A stretch of DNA of 64,000 nt from Sulfuritalea sp. (lineage in GTDB: Bacteria > Pseudomonadota > Gammaproteobacteria > Burkholderiales > Rhodocyclaceae): NCBI GenBank assembly GCA_022842325.1, contig JALHPU010000001.1, forward strand, positions 208,934 to 272,933. The letters run 5' to 3'. Numbering within the stretch: the stretch's first letter is position 1; each line of letters starts with the position of its first letter. Below, piece by piece: positions 20,435 to 28,484 of this stretch. Under the pieces are notes generated by a model. That model had not been told where the DNA came from. It worked only from the letters and a program-made list of their open reading frames with translations, and made no database searches. A program made the position numbers and the translations under genes.

Positions 20435-20823
20435 GCCGCAGACCCCTGCTTCGCGAATGCCCGCCGACCACCTGGTATTTCCGGCAGCCACGCTATTTAC
20501 GTTACATGTCGCGCGAGATCACCAGCATTTTCGTCGGTGCCTACTGCGTGCTGCTGGTGGTCGGCCTGCACCGCCTCTCCGCCGGCCCGGTGGCCTGGGA
20601 AGGCTTCCTGACGGCGCTGAAGAGTCCCGCTTCAATCCTGTTTCAGTTCCTGTGCCTGGTCGCCGCGGTCTATCACGCCGCCACCTGGTTCAACGCCACG
20701 CAGAAAGCCATGCCGATTCAAATTGGCGAGGACTTCGTGCCCGGCAACCTGATTTCCGGTGCGCACTATGCGGCATGGGCGGTGCTGTCCTTCGTCGTGC
20801 TGTTTCTTGCGGGAGTGTTCTGA
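20431..20823 (+). CDS. frdC: Fumarate reductase membrane subunit C
   Basis: A 130-residue membrane anchor with three helices. The N-terminal RPLLRECPPTTWYFRQPRY and then LRYMSREITSIFVGAY align with E. coli FrdC, including the RE pair at the start of helix I (Glu29 region, near the quinol site). The middle motif YHAATWFNATQKAM is also FrdC-like (E. coli LHTKTWFELAPKA). No heme-ligand histidines of the SdhC type are evident, so this is probably a heme-free anchor like the E. coli enzyme. Confidence 0.88.
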   Translation: MSRRPLLRECPPTTWYFRQPRYLRYMSREITSIFVGAYCVLLVVGLHRLSAGPVAWEGFLTALKSPASILFQFLCLVAAVYHAATWFNATQKAMPIQIGEDFVPGNLISGAHYAAWAVLSFVVLFLAGVF

Positions 20824-20825
20824 CC

Positions 20826-21167
20826 ATGGCCAAGTCACACAAACCTGTCGTCTGGTTTCCCTTTGCCGCGGGCGGCACGGTCATCGCCTTCTGCATCCCG
20901 GTGATTGTCCTCCTCACCTTCCTCGCCGCGCTCGGCCATGTTCCCGCCGGCCTGAGCTACGAAAAACTGCATGCCTTCGCCGCCAGCGGAATCGGCAAGC
21001 TGATCATCTTTGGCGTGGTTGCCCTGTCGCTGTGGAGTTCGGCGCATCGCCTGCGCTGCACCTGCTACGACTTCGGCCTGCGCGCCGACACTTTGGTGGC
21101 AACGGTGCTTTATGTCGCCGCAATCGTTGGTAGTATTGCGGCCGCATTGTTTCTGATGCGAATCTGA
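20826..21167 (+). CDS. frdD: Fumarate reductase membrane subunit D
   Basis: A 113-residue membrane anchor with three helices. PVVWFPFAAGGTVIAFCIPVI, LSYEKLHAFAASGIGKLI and LWSSAHRLRC correspond to E. coli FrdD segments (VFWGLFGAGG, LSYERVLAFAQSFIGR, LWCGLHRMHH). It starts 2 bp after the frdC stop. With FrdC it anchors the complex and binds menaquinol or another low-potential quinol. Confidence 0.88.
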   Translation: MAKSHKPVVWFPFAAGGTVIAFCIPVIVLLTFLAALGHVPAGLSYEKLHAFAASGIGKLIIFGVVALSLWSSAHRLRCTCYDFGLRADTLVATVLYVAAIVGSIAAALFLMRI

Positions 21168-21198
21168 CCCATCACACTCCCGGAAAAGAACAAGACTA

Positions 21199-21969
21199 AT
21201 GGCACCACCCCCAATGGCCTCGCGCGAGGCGGTACGCGAACAACGTCTCGGCGATGTCTGGAGCAACGAACTGAACGACGTCTTCGCCGACGTCGCCCCT
21301 TACTACGACCGCGCCAACAACATCGCCGCGCTCGGCCAGTTCGGCAACTTTCTGCGGCGCTTCATGCAGCTGGTGGAACTGCAGCCGAAGCAGAAGGTGC
21401 TCGATGTCTGCGCCGGCACCAACGCCATCGGCATCGCCCTGCTCAAGCGCGAGCCGACGCTCGACGTGCATGCCATGGATCGCAGCGTCGCCATGCAGAC
21501 TGTCGGCCAGCAACGCGCCGCCGCCCAGGGCTTCCAGATCAAGAGCACCATCGGCGACGTGCACACGCTGCCCTTTCCCGACAACCATTTCGACGTCGTC
21601 ACGCTGCAGTTCGCCTCGCGCCACCTGCGCGTACGCGAGGTGTTCACCGAGATCCTGCGCGTGCTCAAGCCCGGCGGGCATTTCCACCACTCGGACATGC
21701 TGCGCCCGCGCAATCCGATCGTGAAGCAGCTTTACTACACCTACTTGCGCAGCTGCCTCGGCTTGACCGGCCTGATCGTCGGCAGCGGCCCCGCGGCAGT
21801 CAAGGCCAAGCAGTATTTCCTCGACGCGCTGGAACTGTTCTACACCGCTGAGGAACTTTCGATCCTGCTGCGCGAACTCGGCTTTGTCGAGGTCAAGGTG
21901 GATACCGTATTTCACGGCATGCTGGGTTTCCACCGCGCGGTAAAGCCGCAACGCGCCGAACCCGCCTGA
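21199..21969 (+). CDS. UbiE-like SAM-dependent methyltransferase linked to fumarate reductase
   Basis: A 256-residue class I methyltransferase. Motif I is VLDVCAGTNAIGIALL, where the usual GTG of UbiE/MenG is GTN. Motif II/III regions GDVHTLPFPDNHFDVV and VLKPGGHFHHSDMLRP are UbiE-like. A second part, residues 175-245 (YTYLRSCLGLTGLIVGSGPAA and ELLREL-type helix), carries hydrophobic stretches that could meet a membrane quinone. It starts 31 bp after frdD, so it is likely part of the same operon. Quinone modification for Frd is inference; the reaction (demethylmenaquinone methylation or a rhodoquinone-type change) cannot be read from the sequence. Confidence 0.7.
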   Translation: MAPPPMASREAVREQRLGDVWSNELNDVFADVAPYYDRANNIAALGQFGNFLRRFMQLVELQPKQKVLDVCAGTNAIGIALLKREPTLDVHAMDRSVAMQTVGQQRAAAQGFQIKSTIGDVHTLPFPDNHFDVVTLQFASRHLRVREVFTEILRVLKPGGHFHHSDMLRPRNPIVKQLYYTYLRSCLGLTGLIVGSGPAAVKAKQYFLDALELFYTAEELSILLRELGFVEVKVDTVFHGMLGFHRAVKPQRAEPA

Positions 21970-21982
21970 CGAGAAGGCTGCG

Positions 21983-22666
21983 GTGAAACCGGCGCGCTCC
22001 CTCGCGCGGCTCAACGGCCGGATCCTCAACGCCTACAGCCAGCGGACCACCGCGGCGCTGCGCGCCACGCTGCCGCTGCGCCTGGCGTTGCCCCACCTGG
22101 AGCCGGTGCTGGCGCTCAACGTGGCCAAGGAAGTGGAGAAGGACACGCTGGTCATCCTGCGCACCCGCGAACTGGCGACAGGTGCTGCGCCGGACTGGAA
22201 CGAACTGCTGCCGCAACTGCTGCAGGCGACCAAGGACATCGATCGCATGTTCCTCGCCCGCGTTGGCAGGTTCCCGGTCGAGATCGTGATCCGCTACGAC
22301 GAGATCGCACCCATCCGCGCCCGGCGCATGAAGCTGCTGCATGAAGCCGCGCTGCGCATCCTGCACGCCCACGGCAGCGGACATCGCCTGCGCAGCGCGA
22401 TGCGCACGAGCTATTCGCGCGAAGAGTTCGCGCAACTGCTCTACGAACTTTTTCGCCTCTACGCCGAAGAAACCCGCTCCCTGAGCCGCTCGGTGCGCCT
22501 GCCCGGCCCCCTGGCCGCGCTGCGCGAACTGATCGCACAGGAACTGCTCAACGTCATGCTCGGCGTCGCACGACCACTGGCGCAAGAGATCGCAGCGGCG
22601 GCGTTTCGCCCGATGGCGACCAGCATCCCGTCCGCATCGACCATGGGGACCGCTCCAGGCGATTGA
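21983..22666 (+). CDS. Hypothetical protein, 227 aa, end of frd operon
   Basis: I do not recognise this protein. It starts at GTG 21983, with GAGAAGG about 6 bases upstream, 13 bp after the methyltransferase gene. It is arginine- and leucine-rich, apparently helical, without signal peptide or clear membrane span. Segments such as DIDRMFLARVGRFPVEIVIRYD and MKLLHEAALRILHAH suggest a helical bundle. Position at the end of the frd operon hints at a role with the enzyme or its quinone. The C-terminal 30 residues look disordered. Confidence 0.6.
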   Translation: MKPARSLARLNGRILNAYSQRTTAALRATLPLRLALPHLEPVLALNVAKEVEKDTLVILRTRELATGAAPDWNELLPQLLQATKDIDRMFLARVGRFPVEIVIRYDEIAPIRARRMKLLHEAALRILHAHGSGHRLRSAMRTSYSREEFAQLLYELFRLYAEETRSLSRSVRLPGPLAALRELIAQELLNVMLGVARPLAQEIAAAAFRPMATSIPSASTMGTAPGD

Positions 22667-22749
22667 CTGCCACCGCCAAGTGCAGGGATACTCATGGCGC
22701 CATCGTTGAACGTTCAACGATTCCGACGCACCTCGACCAGGAGTGACCC

Positions 22750-23592
22750 ATGAAACCGCTTGTCCGGATTGCAGCACTCGCCGCCACGCTGGGCGCACTG
22801 TCCGCCCTGCCCCCGGCATCCGCGGCGGACGCCAGACTGCCGATTTTCGATGCCCACGTGCACTACAGCCACGACGCGTGGGAGAGCACGCCGCCCAAGG
22901 CGGCGATCGCCATCCTGCGCAAGGCGGGACTCAAGCGCGCGATGGTGTCCAGTTCCAGCGACGAAGGCACGCAGAAGCTCTACGCCGAGGCGCCCGACCT
23001 CGTGGTGCCGTCCCTGCGGCCCTATCGCAAGCGCGGCGAGATTTCGAGCTGGGTGCGCGACGAGACCATCATTCCCCACCTTGAAGATCGCCTGAAGAAG
23101 TATCGCTACGCGGCGATCGGCGAATTTCACGTCTATGGCGCCGACGCCGACCTGCCGGTGGTGCGGCGCACGGTGCAACTGGCGAAGCAGTACAAGCTCT
23201 GGCTGCACCTGCACGGCGACAGCGACGCCATCGAACGGGTGCTGGCGCAGGATCCCGAGGCGCGTATCCTCTGGGCCCATTCGGGATTCGACCGGCCCGA
23301 GGCGGTGCGCGCGATGCTCAGGAAGCATCGCAAGCTTTACGCCGACCTGGCCTTCCGCAACGACCACGCCAGCAACGGCAAGGTCGATCCCGCCTGGCGC
23401 GAGGCCTTTCTCGAATTTCCCGACCGCTTCCTGGTCGGCACCGACACCTTCACCCCCGAGCGCTGGTACTACATCGCCGAGCATGCCGACTGGTCGCGGG
23501 CCTGGCTGGCGGACCTGCCGCGCGAGATCGCCGAGAAGATCGGCTGGCGCAATGGCGAAACCCTGTTCGCTTCGATGATGGCAAACAAATGA
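22750..23592 (+). CDS. Exported metal-dependent amidohydrolase
   Basis: A 280-residue TIM-barrel hydrolase with a Sec signal peptide, cleavage probably after A25 (PASA-AD). Metal-site candidates follow the amidohydrolase-2 plan: DAHVH (H36, H38), GEFH (E125), HLHGD (H153, H155), AHSGF (H177) and GTDTF (D232). It has a good ribosome site (AGGAG). Most relatives are cytoplasmic, so periplasmic location is notable. It overlaps the next gene by 4 bp and belongs with two other exported proteins. The substrate is unknown. Confidence 0.78.
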   Translation: MKPLVRIAALAATLGALSALPPASAADARLPIFDAHVHYSHDAWESTPPKAAIAILRKAGLKRAMVSSSSDEGTQKLYAEAPDLVVPSLRPYRKRGEISSWVRDETIIPHLEDRLKKYRYAAIGEFHVYGADADLPVVRRTVQLAKQYKLWLHLHGDSDAIERVLAQDPEARILWAHSGFDRPEAVRAMLRKHRKLYADLAFRNDHASNGKVDPAWREAFLEFPDRFLVGTDTFTPERWYYIAEHADWSRAWLADLPREIAEKIGWRNGETLFASMMANK

Positions 23593-24029
23593 TCAATAGT
23601 CGGCGCTGGCGAGACGGCGGCCGTGCGCTCGTTGCGCTGGCCCTGGGCGTAATCACAAGCACCGCGCCAGCCGCCTGCCCACCTAACGCGACCGATGGCG
23701 CAGTGCTCAAGGCAGGCGAACTGGTGCTTGCCTATCGGCCGGTCGTGGCCGGCAAGACAAGCCGCATCCCGATGGCCCAACACTTCGCGCTGGAGGTGCA
23801 GTTGTGCGACAAGGCCGGCGTCTCCGCCGCCCGCCTGCAGAAGGTCGATGCGACGATGCCGGAACACAGGCACGGCATGAACTATCGCCCGCAGATAACG
23901 CCGCTGGGTGACGGGCGCTTTCGCGTCGAGGGCATGATGTTCCACATGGCCGGCCGTTGGCAGCTCGTCTTCGAGGTGCTGGCCGGAAAAGTGGCGACGC
24001 GCCTCCCCGATGACGTGCAGATCGACTAG
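23589..24029 (+). CDS. Exported YtkA/FixH-like protein with Met/His motifs
   Basis: A 146-residue protein with a signal peptide of about 28 residues (RALVALALGVITSTAPA) and a single beta-rich domain. Two cysteines (C30, C73) could form a disulfide. The motifs MPEHRHGMN (90-98) and GMMFHMAGRW (115-124) place several Met and His close together, as in periplasmic copper-binding or YtkA-like domains. The lipobox rule fails (Pro at -3), so it is probably soluble. The start codon region, encoding INSRRWRDGG, lies within a copy of the dispersed repeat. It overlaps its neighbours by 4 and 20 bp. Confidence 0.7.
   Translation: MINSRRWRDGGRALVALALGVITSTAPAACPPNATDGAVLKAGELVLAYRPVVAGKTSRIPMAQHFALEVQLCDKAGVSAARLQKVDATMPEHRHGMNYRPQITPLGDGRFRVEGMMFHMAGRWQLVFEVLAGKVATRLPDDVQID
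23598..23619 (-). repeat. Copy of dispersed 26-bp repeat at the start of a gene
   Basis: The plus strand reads AGTCGGCGCTGGCG followed by AGACGGCG, which differs by one or two bases from the copies at 34843 and 43630. It is translated as the first residues of the exported protein starting at 23589. Confidence 0.6.
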
Positions 24030-25215
24030 GAATGCGGTGCGCTGGCTGCTGATCGCCGCTGCGCTGGCCGCGTTGTCGGCCTCCGCAGCATTCGCCAGCG
24101 AGGATTTCAGCGCCGCGGAACTCGGCCGCATCGCCGCCCACGGACCGTGGCCGCTGCCGTGGACATCCGATCCCGGCAGTCGCGTGTCGGGCAATCCCGC
24201 GGCGATCCGCCTCGGCCATGATCTGTTTTTCGAGCCGCGCCTGTCGGCCAACCGGCGCATCGCCTGCGCTTCCTGCCACGACCCGGCGCGCGGCTTTCAG
24301 GATGGCCGCGCCACCGCTCGCGGCCTGGTCGCCGGCGTGCGCAACACCCCCGGCCTGTTCAACGTGCGCCACCAGCGCTGGTTCGGCTGGGACGGCGGCC
24401 ACGACAACCTGTGGTCGGCCAGCCTGCGCCCGATCCTCGATTCGCGCGAAATGGGCGGCAAGGCCTCACGCGTGGCACGCACCCTGCGCGGCACGGCTGT
24501 TCTGGATTGCCATTACAGCGCGGCCTTCGGCAAGCGGCCGCATGCCGGCGACCCGGAACTGCTGGTCAACGTCGCCAAGGCGATCGCCGCCTGGCAGGAA
24601 ACGCTGATCTCGCCGGCAACGCCCTTCGACCAATTCCGCGATGCGCTGCAGCGCGGCGACACGCAGGCGGCCGCGGCCTACCCGGCGACCGCGCAGCGCG
24701 GCTTGCGCCTGTTCCTCGGGCGCGGGCAATGCGCGACCTGCCACGCCGGGCCGCTGTTTACCAACGGCGAATTCGGCGACATCGGCGTGCCTTTCTTCAT
24801 CCGGCCCAACGAAGTCGATCCCGGCCGCCAGGGCGGCATCAAGCGCCTCCTCGCCAATCCCAACAACCGGCTCGGCGCCCACAACGACGATCCCACGCGC
24901 GCCAACGCCACGGGAACAAAATTCCTGCGGCCGGAGCATCGCAACTTCGGTGAATTCAAGGTGCCGAGCCTGCGCAACCTGACACTGACCGCGCCCTACA
25001 TGCACAACGGCAGCCTCGCCACGCTGCGCGACGTCGTGCGGCACTACTCGGAACTCGACGAAGACCGCCTGCACGCCGACGGTGAGCGCATCCTCAAGCC
25101 GCTCAAGCTGAGCGAGGCCGAGAGCGCCGATCTGGTGGCCTTTCTGGAATCGCTGTCGCCCGCGACACCGTTGCCGCCGCCAGTGGTGCCTTCCTCCGTG
25201 GCAGCCTGTCGTTAA
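24010..25215 (+). CDS. Diheme cytochrome c peroxidase / MauG-family protein
   Basis: A 401-residue periplasmic protein with a signal peptide (cleavage near residue 29, AFAS). It has two c-heme motifs: CASCH (86-90) and CATCH (241-245). RNTPGLFNVRHQRWFGWDGGHDNLW and SREMGG are the conserved surroundings of the low-potential heme. APYMHNGSL (329-336) carries the residue at the distal side of the second heme, Met here as in classical peroxidases, where MauG has Tyr. It could reduce peroxide or oxidise a protein partner, as MauG and MbnH do. It overlaps the preceding gene by 20 bp, which makes that small protein a plausible partner (inference). Confidence 0.85.
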   Translation: MTCRSTRNAVRWLLIAAALAALSASAAFASEDFSAAELGRIAAHGPWPLPWTSDPGSRVSGNPAAIRLGHDLFFEPRLSANRRIACASCHDPARGFQDGRATARGLVAGVRNTPGLFNVRHQRWFGWDGGHDNLWSASLRPILDSREMGGKASRVARTLRGTAVLDCHYSAAFGKRPHAGDPELLVNVAKAIAAWQETLISPATPFDQFRDALQRGDTQAAAAYPATAQRGLRLFLGRGQCATCHAGPLFTNGEFGDIGVPFFIRPNEVDPGRQGGIKRLLANPNNRLGAHNDDPTRANATGTKFLRPEHRNFGEFKVPSLRNLTLTAPYMHNGSLATLRDVVRHYSELDEDRLHADGERILKPLKLSEAESADLVAFLESLSPATPLPPPVVPSSVAACR

Positions 25216-25217
25216 AT

Positions 25218-25244
25218 CGCCGTATTGCCAGCGCCGACTCTTGG
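25218..25244 (-). repeat. Copy of dispersed 26-bp repeat (intergenic)
   Basis: It lies directly after the diheme protein stop. Read on the minus strand it has CAAGAGTCGGCG followed by CTGGCAATACGGCG, one mismatch from the copy at 34843. With the palindromes that follow, the 200-bp gap between this gene and pstB consists largely of repeats. Confidence 0.7.
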
Positions 25245-25298
25245 CTATCTGCTTCGTAATGCTGTATGGCTTGCTTCAGCCAGCTGGAGTGGTTGGCT

Positions 25299-25352
25299 GT
25301 AGGGCCGGCTTCAGCCGGCCGGCGGTGGTTGGCGGACTGAAGTCCGCCCTAC
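25299..25352. repeat. Two adjacent palindromic repeats between convergent genes
   Basis: Two near-identical hairpins stand next to each other. GGCCGGCT-TC-AGCCGGCC is at 25303-25320 and GGCGGACT-GA-AGTCCGCC at 25331-25348, each an 8-bp perfect stem, flanked by GTAGG and CCTAC-type ends. This family of short palindromes (GTAGGGCGGACTTCAG type) is scattered through many betaproteobacterial genomes. They sit between convergent genes and could end transcription of both, though there is no T-run. Confidence 0.65.
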
Positions 25353-25417
25353 GGTCCGCCCCACATTCCGCCCTACCGGCCGCCCAGGAATGAAACGGTC
25401 ATTTCGCCAGCGTTGCG

Positions 25418-26221
25418 CTAGCCGAACCGTCCGGTGATGTAGTCTTCGGTCGCCTTCTTCTGCGGCTTGATGAAGATCTGGTCGGTGACGCCGAACTCGA
25501 TCATCTCGCCGAGGTACATGTAGCCGGTGAAATCGGAAATCCGCGCCGCCTGCTGCATGTTGTGGGTGACGATCAGGATGGTGACCTTTTCCTTCAGTTC
25601 GGTGATCAGTTCCTCGATGCTGGCCGTGGCGATCGGGTCGAGCGCCGAGGTCGGTTCGTCGAACAGGATGATCTCGGGGTCGGAAGCCAGGGCGCGGGCG
25701 ATGCACAGGCGCTGCTGCTGGCCACCGGAAAGGTTGGCGCCAAGCTCCTTGAGCCGGTGGCTGACCTCGTTCCACAGCGCGGCGCCCTTGAGCGCCGATT
25801 CGACGCGATCGTCGAGTTCGTTCTTGTTGCGCATGCCGCGTACGCGCAGGCTGTAGGCGACGTTCTCGTAGATCGACTTGGGAAAGGGATTGGGCTTCTG
25901 GAACACCATGCTGATGCGCATGCGCACTTCGATCGGATCGACCTCGGGCGACAGAAGATTGGTGTCGTCCGGGTAGAGCACGATGCCACCGCCGGCATAG
26001 CGATTGCCCGGATAGAGGTCGTGCATGCGGTTGAAGCAGCGCAGCAGCGTGGACTTGCCGCAACCGGAGGGACCGATCAGTGCGGTGACCTTGTGATCGT
26101 AGATCGGCATCGATACCCGCTTCAGCGCATGGAAGGCGCCGTAGTAGAAATCCAGGTCGCGCACGTCGGCCTTGAGCACGGCACCTTCGACGCCAGCCTC
26201 GAATCCGGTAGGTAATTGCAT
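25418..26221 (-). CDS. pstB: Phosphate ABC transporter ATP-binding protein
   Basis: A 267-residue ATPase of the high-affinity phosphate importer. Walker [10 protein letters not shown], signature [15 protein letters not shown], Walker [13 protein letters not shown], and the switch histidine in VTHNMQQA are all present. [13 protein letters not shown] is PstB-specific. The ATG at 26221, with GGTGA upstream, is preferred to a GTG at 26233 that overlaps pstA. No phoU follows in this window; the next gene downstream is convergent. Confidence 0.97.
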   Translation of the reverse strand: MQLPTGFEAGVEGAVLKADVRDLDFYYGAFHALKRVSMPIYDHKVTALIGPSGCGKSTLLRCFNRMHDLYPGNRYAGGGIVLYPDDTNLLSPEVDPIEVRMRISMVFQKPNPFPKSIYENVAYSLRVRGMRNKNELDDRVESALKGAALWNEVSHRLKELGANLSGGQQQRLCIARALASDPEIILFDEPTSALDPIATASIEELITELKEKVTILIVTHNMQQAARISDFTGYMYLGEMIEFGVTDQIFIKPQKKATEDYITGRFG

Positions 26222-26226
26222 GGTAT

Positions 26227-27153
26227 TCACCACTTGATGTTTTTGCGCAGACGATAGCGCACGTAGATGGCCAGGCCGTTCATGGCCAGGGTCATGAAGA
26301 CGAGGACGAAGCCCGCCGCCGCTGCATTGACGGTGAAGGCCGCCTCGGGCCGCGAGGTCCAGTTGAACATCTGGATCGGCATCACCGTGAAGGGCGCGAA
26401 CATCCAGTCGAACAGGCCGGCCGGCGGCTCGCCGGTGAAGGGCGCCGTCGGCAGGAAGGCGATGAAAGTCAGCGCGCCGATGGTGATGATCGGCGCCGTT
26501 TCGCCAATCGCGCGCGCCATGCCGATGATGACTCCGGTCAGGATGCCGGCCGATGAGTAGGGCAGGATATGGTCGCTGACCGTCTGCCAGGTGGTCGCAC
26601 CGCAGGCGTAGGAACCCTCGTGGATCGATTGCGGAATGGCGCGGATCGCCTCGCGCGTGGCGACGATGATCACCGGCAGGATCAGCAGCGCCAAGGTCAG
26701 GCCGGCCGAGAGGATGCTCTGGCCGAAGCCGAAGTAATACACGAACAGACCGAGCGCCAGCAGGCCATAGACGATCGACGGGATGCCGGCCAGGTTGCTG
26801 ATGTTGATTTCGATGATGTCGGTGATCCAGTTCTTCGGCGCGTATTCCTCGAGGTACACGCCGGCGGCGACGCCCAGCGGCACCGCCGCCAGCGCCGTCA
26901 GCAGCATCACCAGCACGGTGCCGACCCAGGCCGAGAGGATGCCGGCGTTTTCCGCACGGCGCGAGGGAAACGAGGTGAAGAACTCGTAGCTCAGGCGCGG
27001 CACGCCCTGGATCGCCATGTCGACGAAGAGCACCACAAACGTGAGAATCCCGACCATCAGCGACAGGATGCCGAGCAGGGAAAAGAACAAGTCCCAGCGC
27101 TTGGCGCGCACGATGATGGCGCGAATCGCAGCGAGGTCGGCGGCTTTCATCAT
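26227..27153 (-). CDS. pstA: Phosphate ABC transporter permease PstA
   Basis: A 308-residue inner-membrane permease with six main helices and the ABC-coupling EAA loop near [41 protein letters not shown] is typical of PstA. The start ATGATG directly abuts the MITE-like element that separates it from pstC. The C-terminus shows the usual [12 protein letters not shown]. Confidence 0.96.
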   Translation of the reverse strand: MMKAADLAAIRAIIVRAKRWDLFFSLLGILSLMVGILTFVVLFVDMAIQGVPRLSYEFFTSFPSRRAENAGILSAWVGTVLVMLLTALAAVPLGVAAGVYLEEYAPKNWITDIIEINISNLAGIPSIVYGLLALGLFVYYFGFGQSILSAGLTLALLILPVIIVATREAIRAIPQSIHEGSYACGATTWQTVSDHILPYSSAGILTGVIIGMARAIGETAPIITIGALTFIAFLPTAPFTGEPPAGLFDWMFAPFTVMPIQMFNWTSRPEAAFTVNAAAAGFVLVFMTLAMNGLAIYVRYRLRKNIKW

Positions 27154-27426
27154 TTAGGACATGCTCCCTCTACGGAAATGGTCGCGAACGTTGCGAATCG
27201 GGATGCAGCGCAAGGCGCGTGGCCCGCAGTGCAGTAATCTGCATAAGGGACGCGCAACGCCGCGATGCGCCCGATTCGCGGCGTTCCCTTCTGGTTGGTT
27301 CGAAATCCGGCGTCTGCTGCGTTGTCGCACTTGGCAAGGGAACGACCCTTGCCTGCGCGCTCCGCCTTGCATCCATCCGGATTGCGAACCAACGCGTTCC
27401 ATTGCCGTAGAGGGAGCATGTCCTAA
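27154..27426. mobile_element. 273-bp MITE-like element with 28-bp terminal inverted repeats
   Basis: The ends 27154-27181 and 27399-27426 are inverted repeats of 28 bp with one mismatch, starting TTAGGACATGCTCCC and ending with its complement. Weaker inverted similarity continues inwards. No transposase is encoded. A TA dinucleotide flanks both sides of the GGAC...GTCC core, as after insertion into TA (IS630/Tc1-like). It sits exactly between pstC and pstA: its outer bases supply the pstC stop codon (TAG), and pstA starts at the next base. The transposon family is not recognised. Confidence 0.8.
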
Positions 27427-28376
27427 TACACCTCGCGGAAGCGCTTGCGCAGCCAGTAGCCGAGCAGGTTGAAGGCCAGCGTCATCAGCAGCAGGGTGAG
27501 GCCGGCGGCGAAGATGGTCTGGTAGCCAATCGAGCCATGCGGCAGGTCGCCCAGCGCCACCTGCACGATGTAGGAGGTGATGGTCGCGCCCGGCTCGGTC
27601 GGATTGAAGGTCAGGTTGGGCTGCATGCCGGCCGCGACGGCGAGGATCATGGTCTCGCCCACCGCGCGCGATATGCCGAGGATGTAGGCCGAGGCGATGC
27701 CCGATGTCGCCGCCGGCGTCACCACCCACAGCGCGGTCTGCAGGCGCGTCGCACCCATCGCGTAGGAGCCCTCGCGCAGCGCCATCGGCACCGCGCGCAT
27801 GGCGTCTTCCGACAGCGAGGCAACGTAGGGAATGATCATGATGCCCATGACGAGACCGGCGGACAGCAGGTTGAAGCCGGGCAGGTCGGGGTAGATTTTT
27901 TGCAGTATCGGCGTCAGGAAGGTCAGGGCGAAGTAGCCATAGACGATGGTCGGCACGCCGCCCAGCAGTTCGAGAAAAGGCTTGGCGATCTCGCGCACCT
28001 TGAAGCCGGCGAACTCGGACAGGTAGATCGCGATGATGGTGCCCAGCGGAATCGCCACCAGCAGGGCCACGCCGGAACTGGTCAGGGTGCCCGAGAGCAG
28101 CACCATGATGCCGTAGTGGGCGTCGTCGAACAGCGGCGTCCATTGCGTATCGAACAGAAAATCCGACAGCGGCACGGTCTGGAAGAAAACCCAGGATTCC
28201 TTGACCAGCACGTAGACGATGGCAACGGTGACGAACACCGAAAACGCCGCGGCACTGAACAGCAGCGCCTCGATGATGCGTTCCTTGACGTGACGCGACG
28301 CCTTCTTGCTCAGCCGGTCGCTGACGCCTTTGCCGATCGGCACGGAGAGGGGGGGCGCAGATGCGCTGGCACTCAT
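27423..28376 (-). CDS. pstC: Phosphate ABC transporter permease PstC
   Basis: A 317-residue permease partner of PstA. It has an N-terminal cytoplasmic tail of about 35 residues, then six helices. The EAA loop MRAVPMALREGSYAMGATRLQTAL and GISRAVGETMILAVAAG are typical. FLELLGGVPTIVYGYFAL is also conserved. The stop codon TAG lies within the left end (in gene orientation) of the MITE-like element. The gene is 108 bp downstream of pstS. Confidence 0.96.
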   Translation of the reverse strand: MSASASAPPLSVPIGKGVSDRLSKKASRHVKERIIEALLFSAAAFSVFVTVAIVYVLVKESWVFFQTVPLSDFLFDTQWTPLFDDAHYGIMVLLSGTLTSSGVALLVAIPLGTIIAIYLSEFAGFKVREIAKPFLELLGGVPTIVYGYFALTFLTPILQKIYPDLPGFNLLSAGLVMGIMIIPYVASLSEDAMRAVPMALREGSYAMGATRLQTALWVVTPAATSGIASAYILGISRAVGETMILAVAAGMQPNLTFNPTEPGATITSYIVQVALGDLPHGSIGYQTIFAAGLTLLLMTLAFNLLGYWLRKRFREVY

Positions 28377-28484
28377 TGCTGGGTTCCGGAACTGTTTAAT
28401 TCGGTGCTGTGCGCCATTATAGAAGCGCAGCAGGATGGAAACGGGGCCGCTATCGGCGACGCCCGTCCCACCGGTGACGGAAAC

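Noticed and set aside
23589-24029. Lipoprotein signal for the YtkA-like protein (cysteine 30)
   Set aside because: The residues before the cysteine are PAA, which lack the leucine/valine at -3; a normal signal peptidase I site is more likely.
27161-27472. Short open frames within the MITE-like element on both strands
   Set aside because: They arise from the inverted repeats and GC content; none has a ribosome site or transposase motif.
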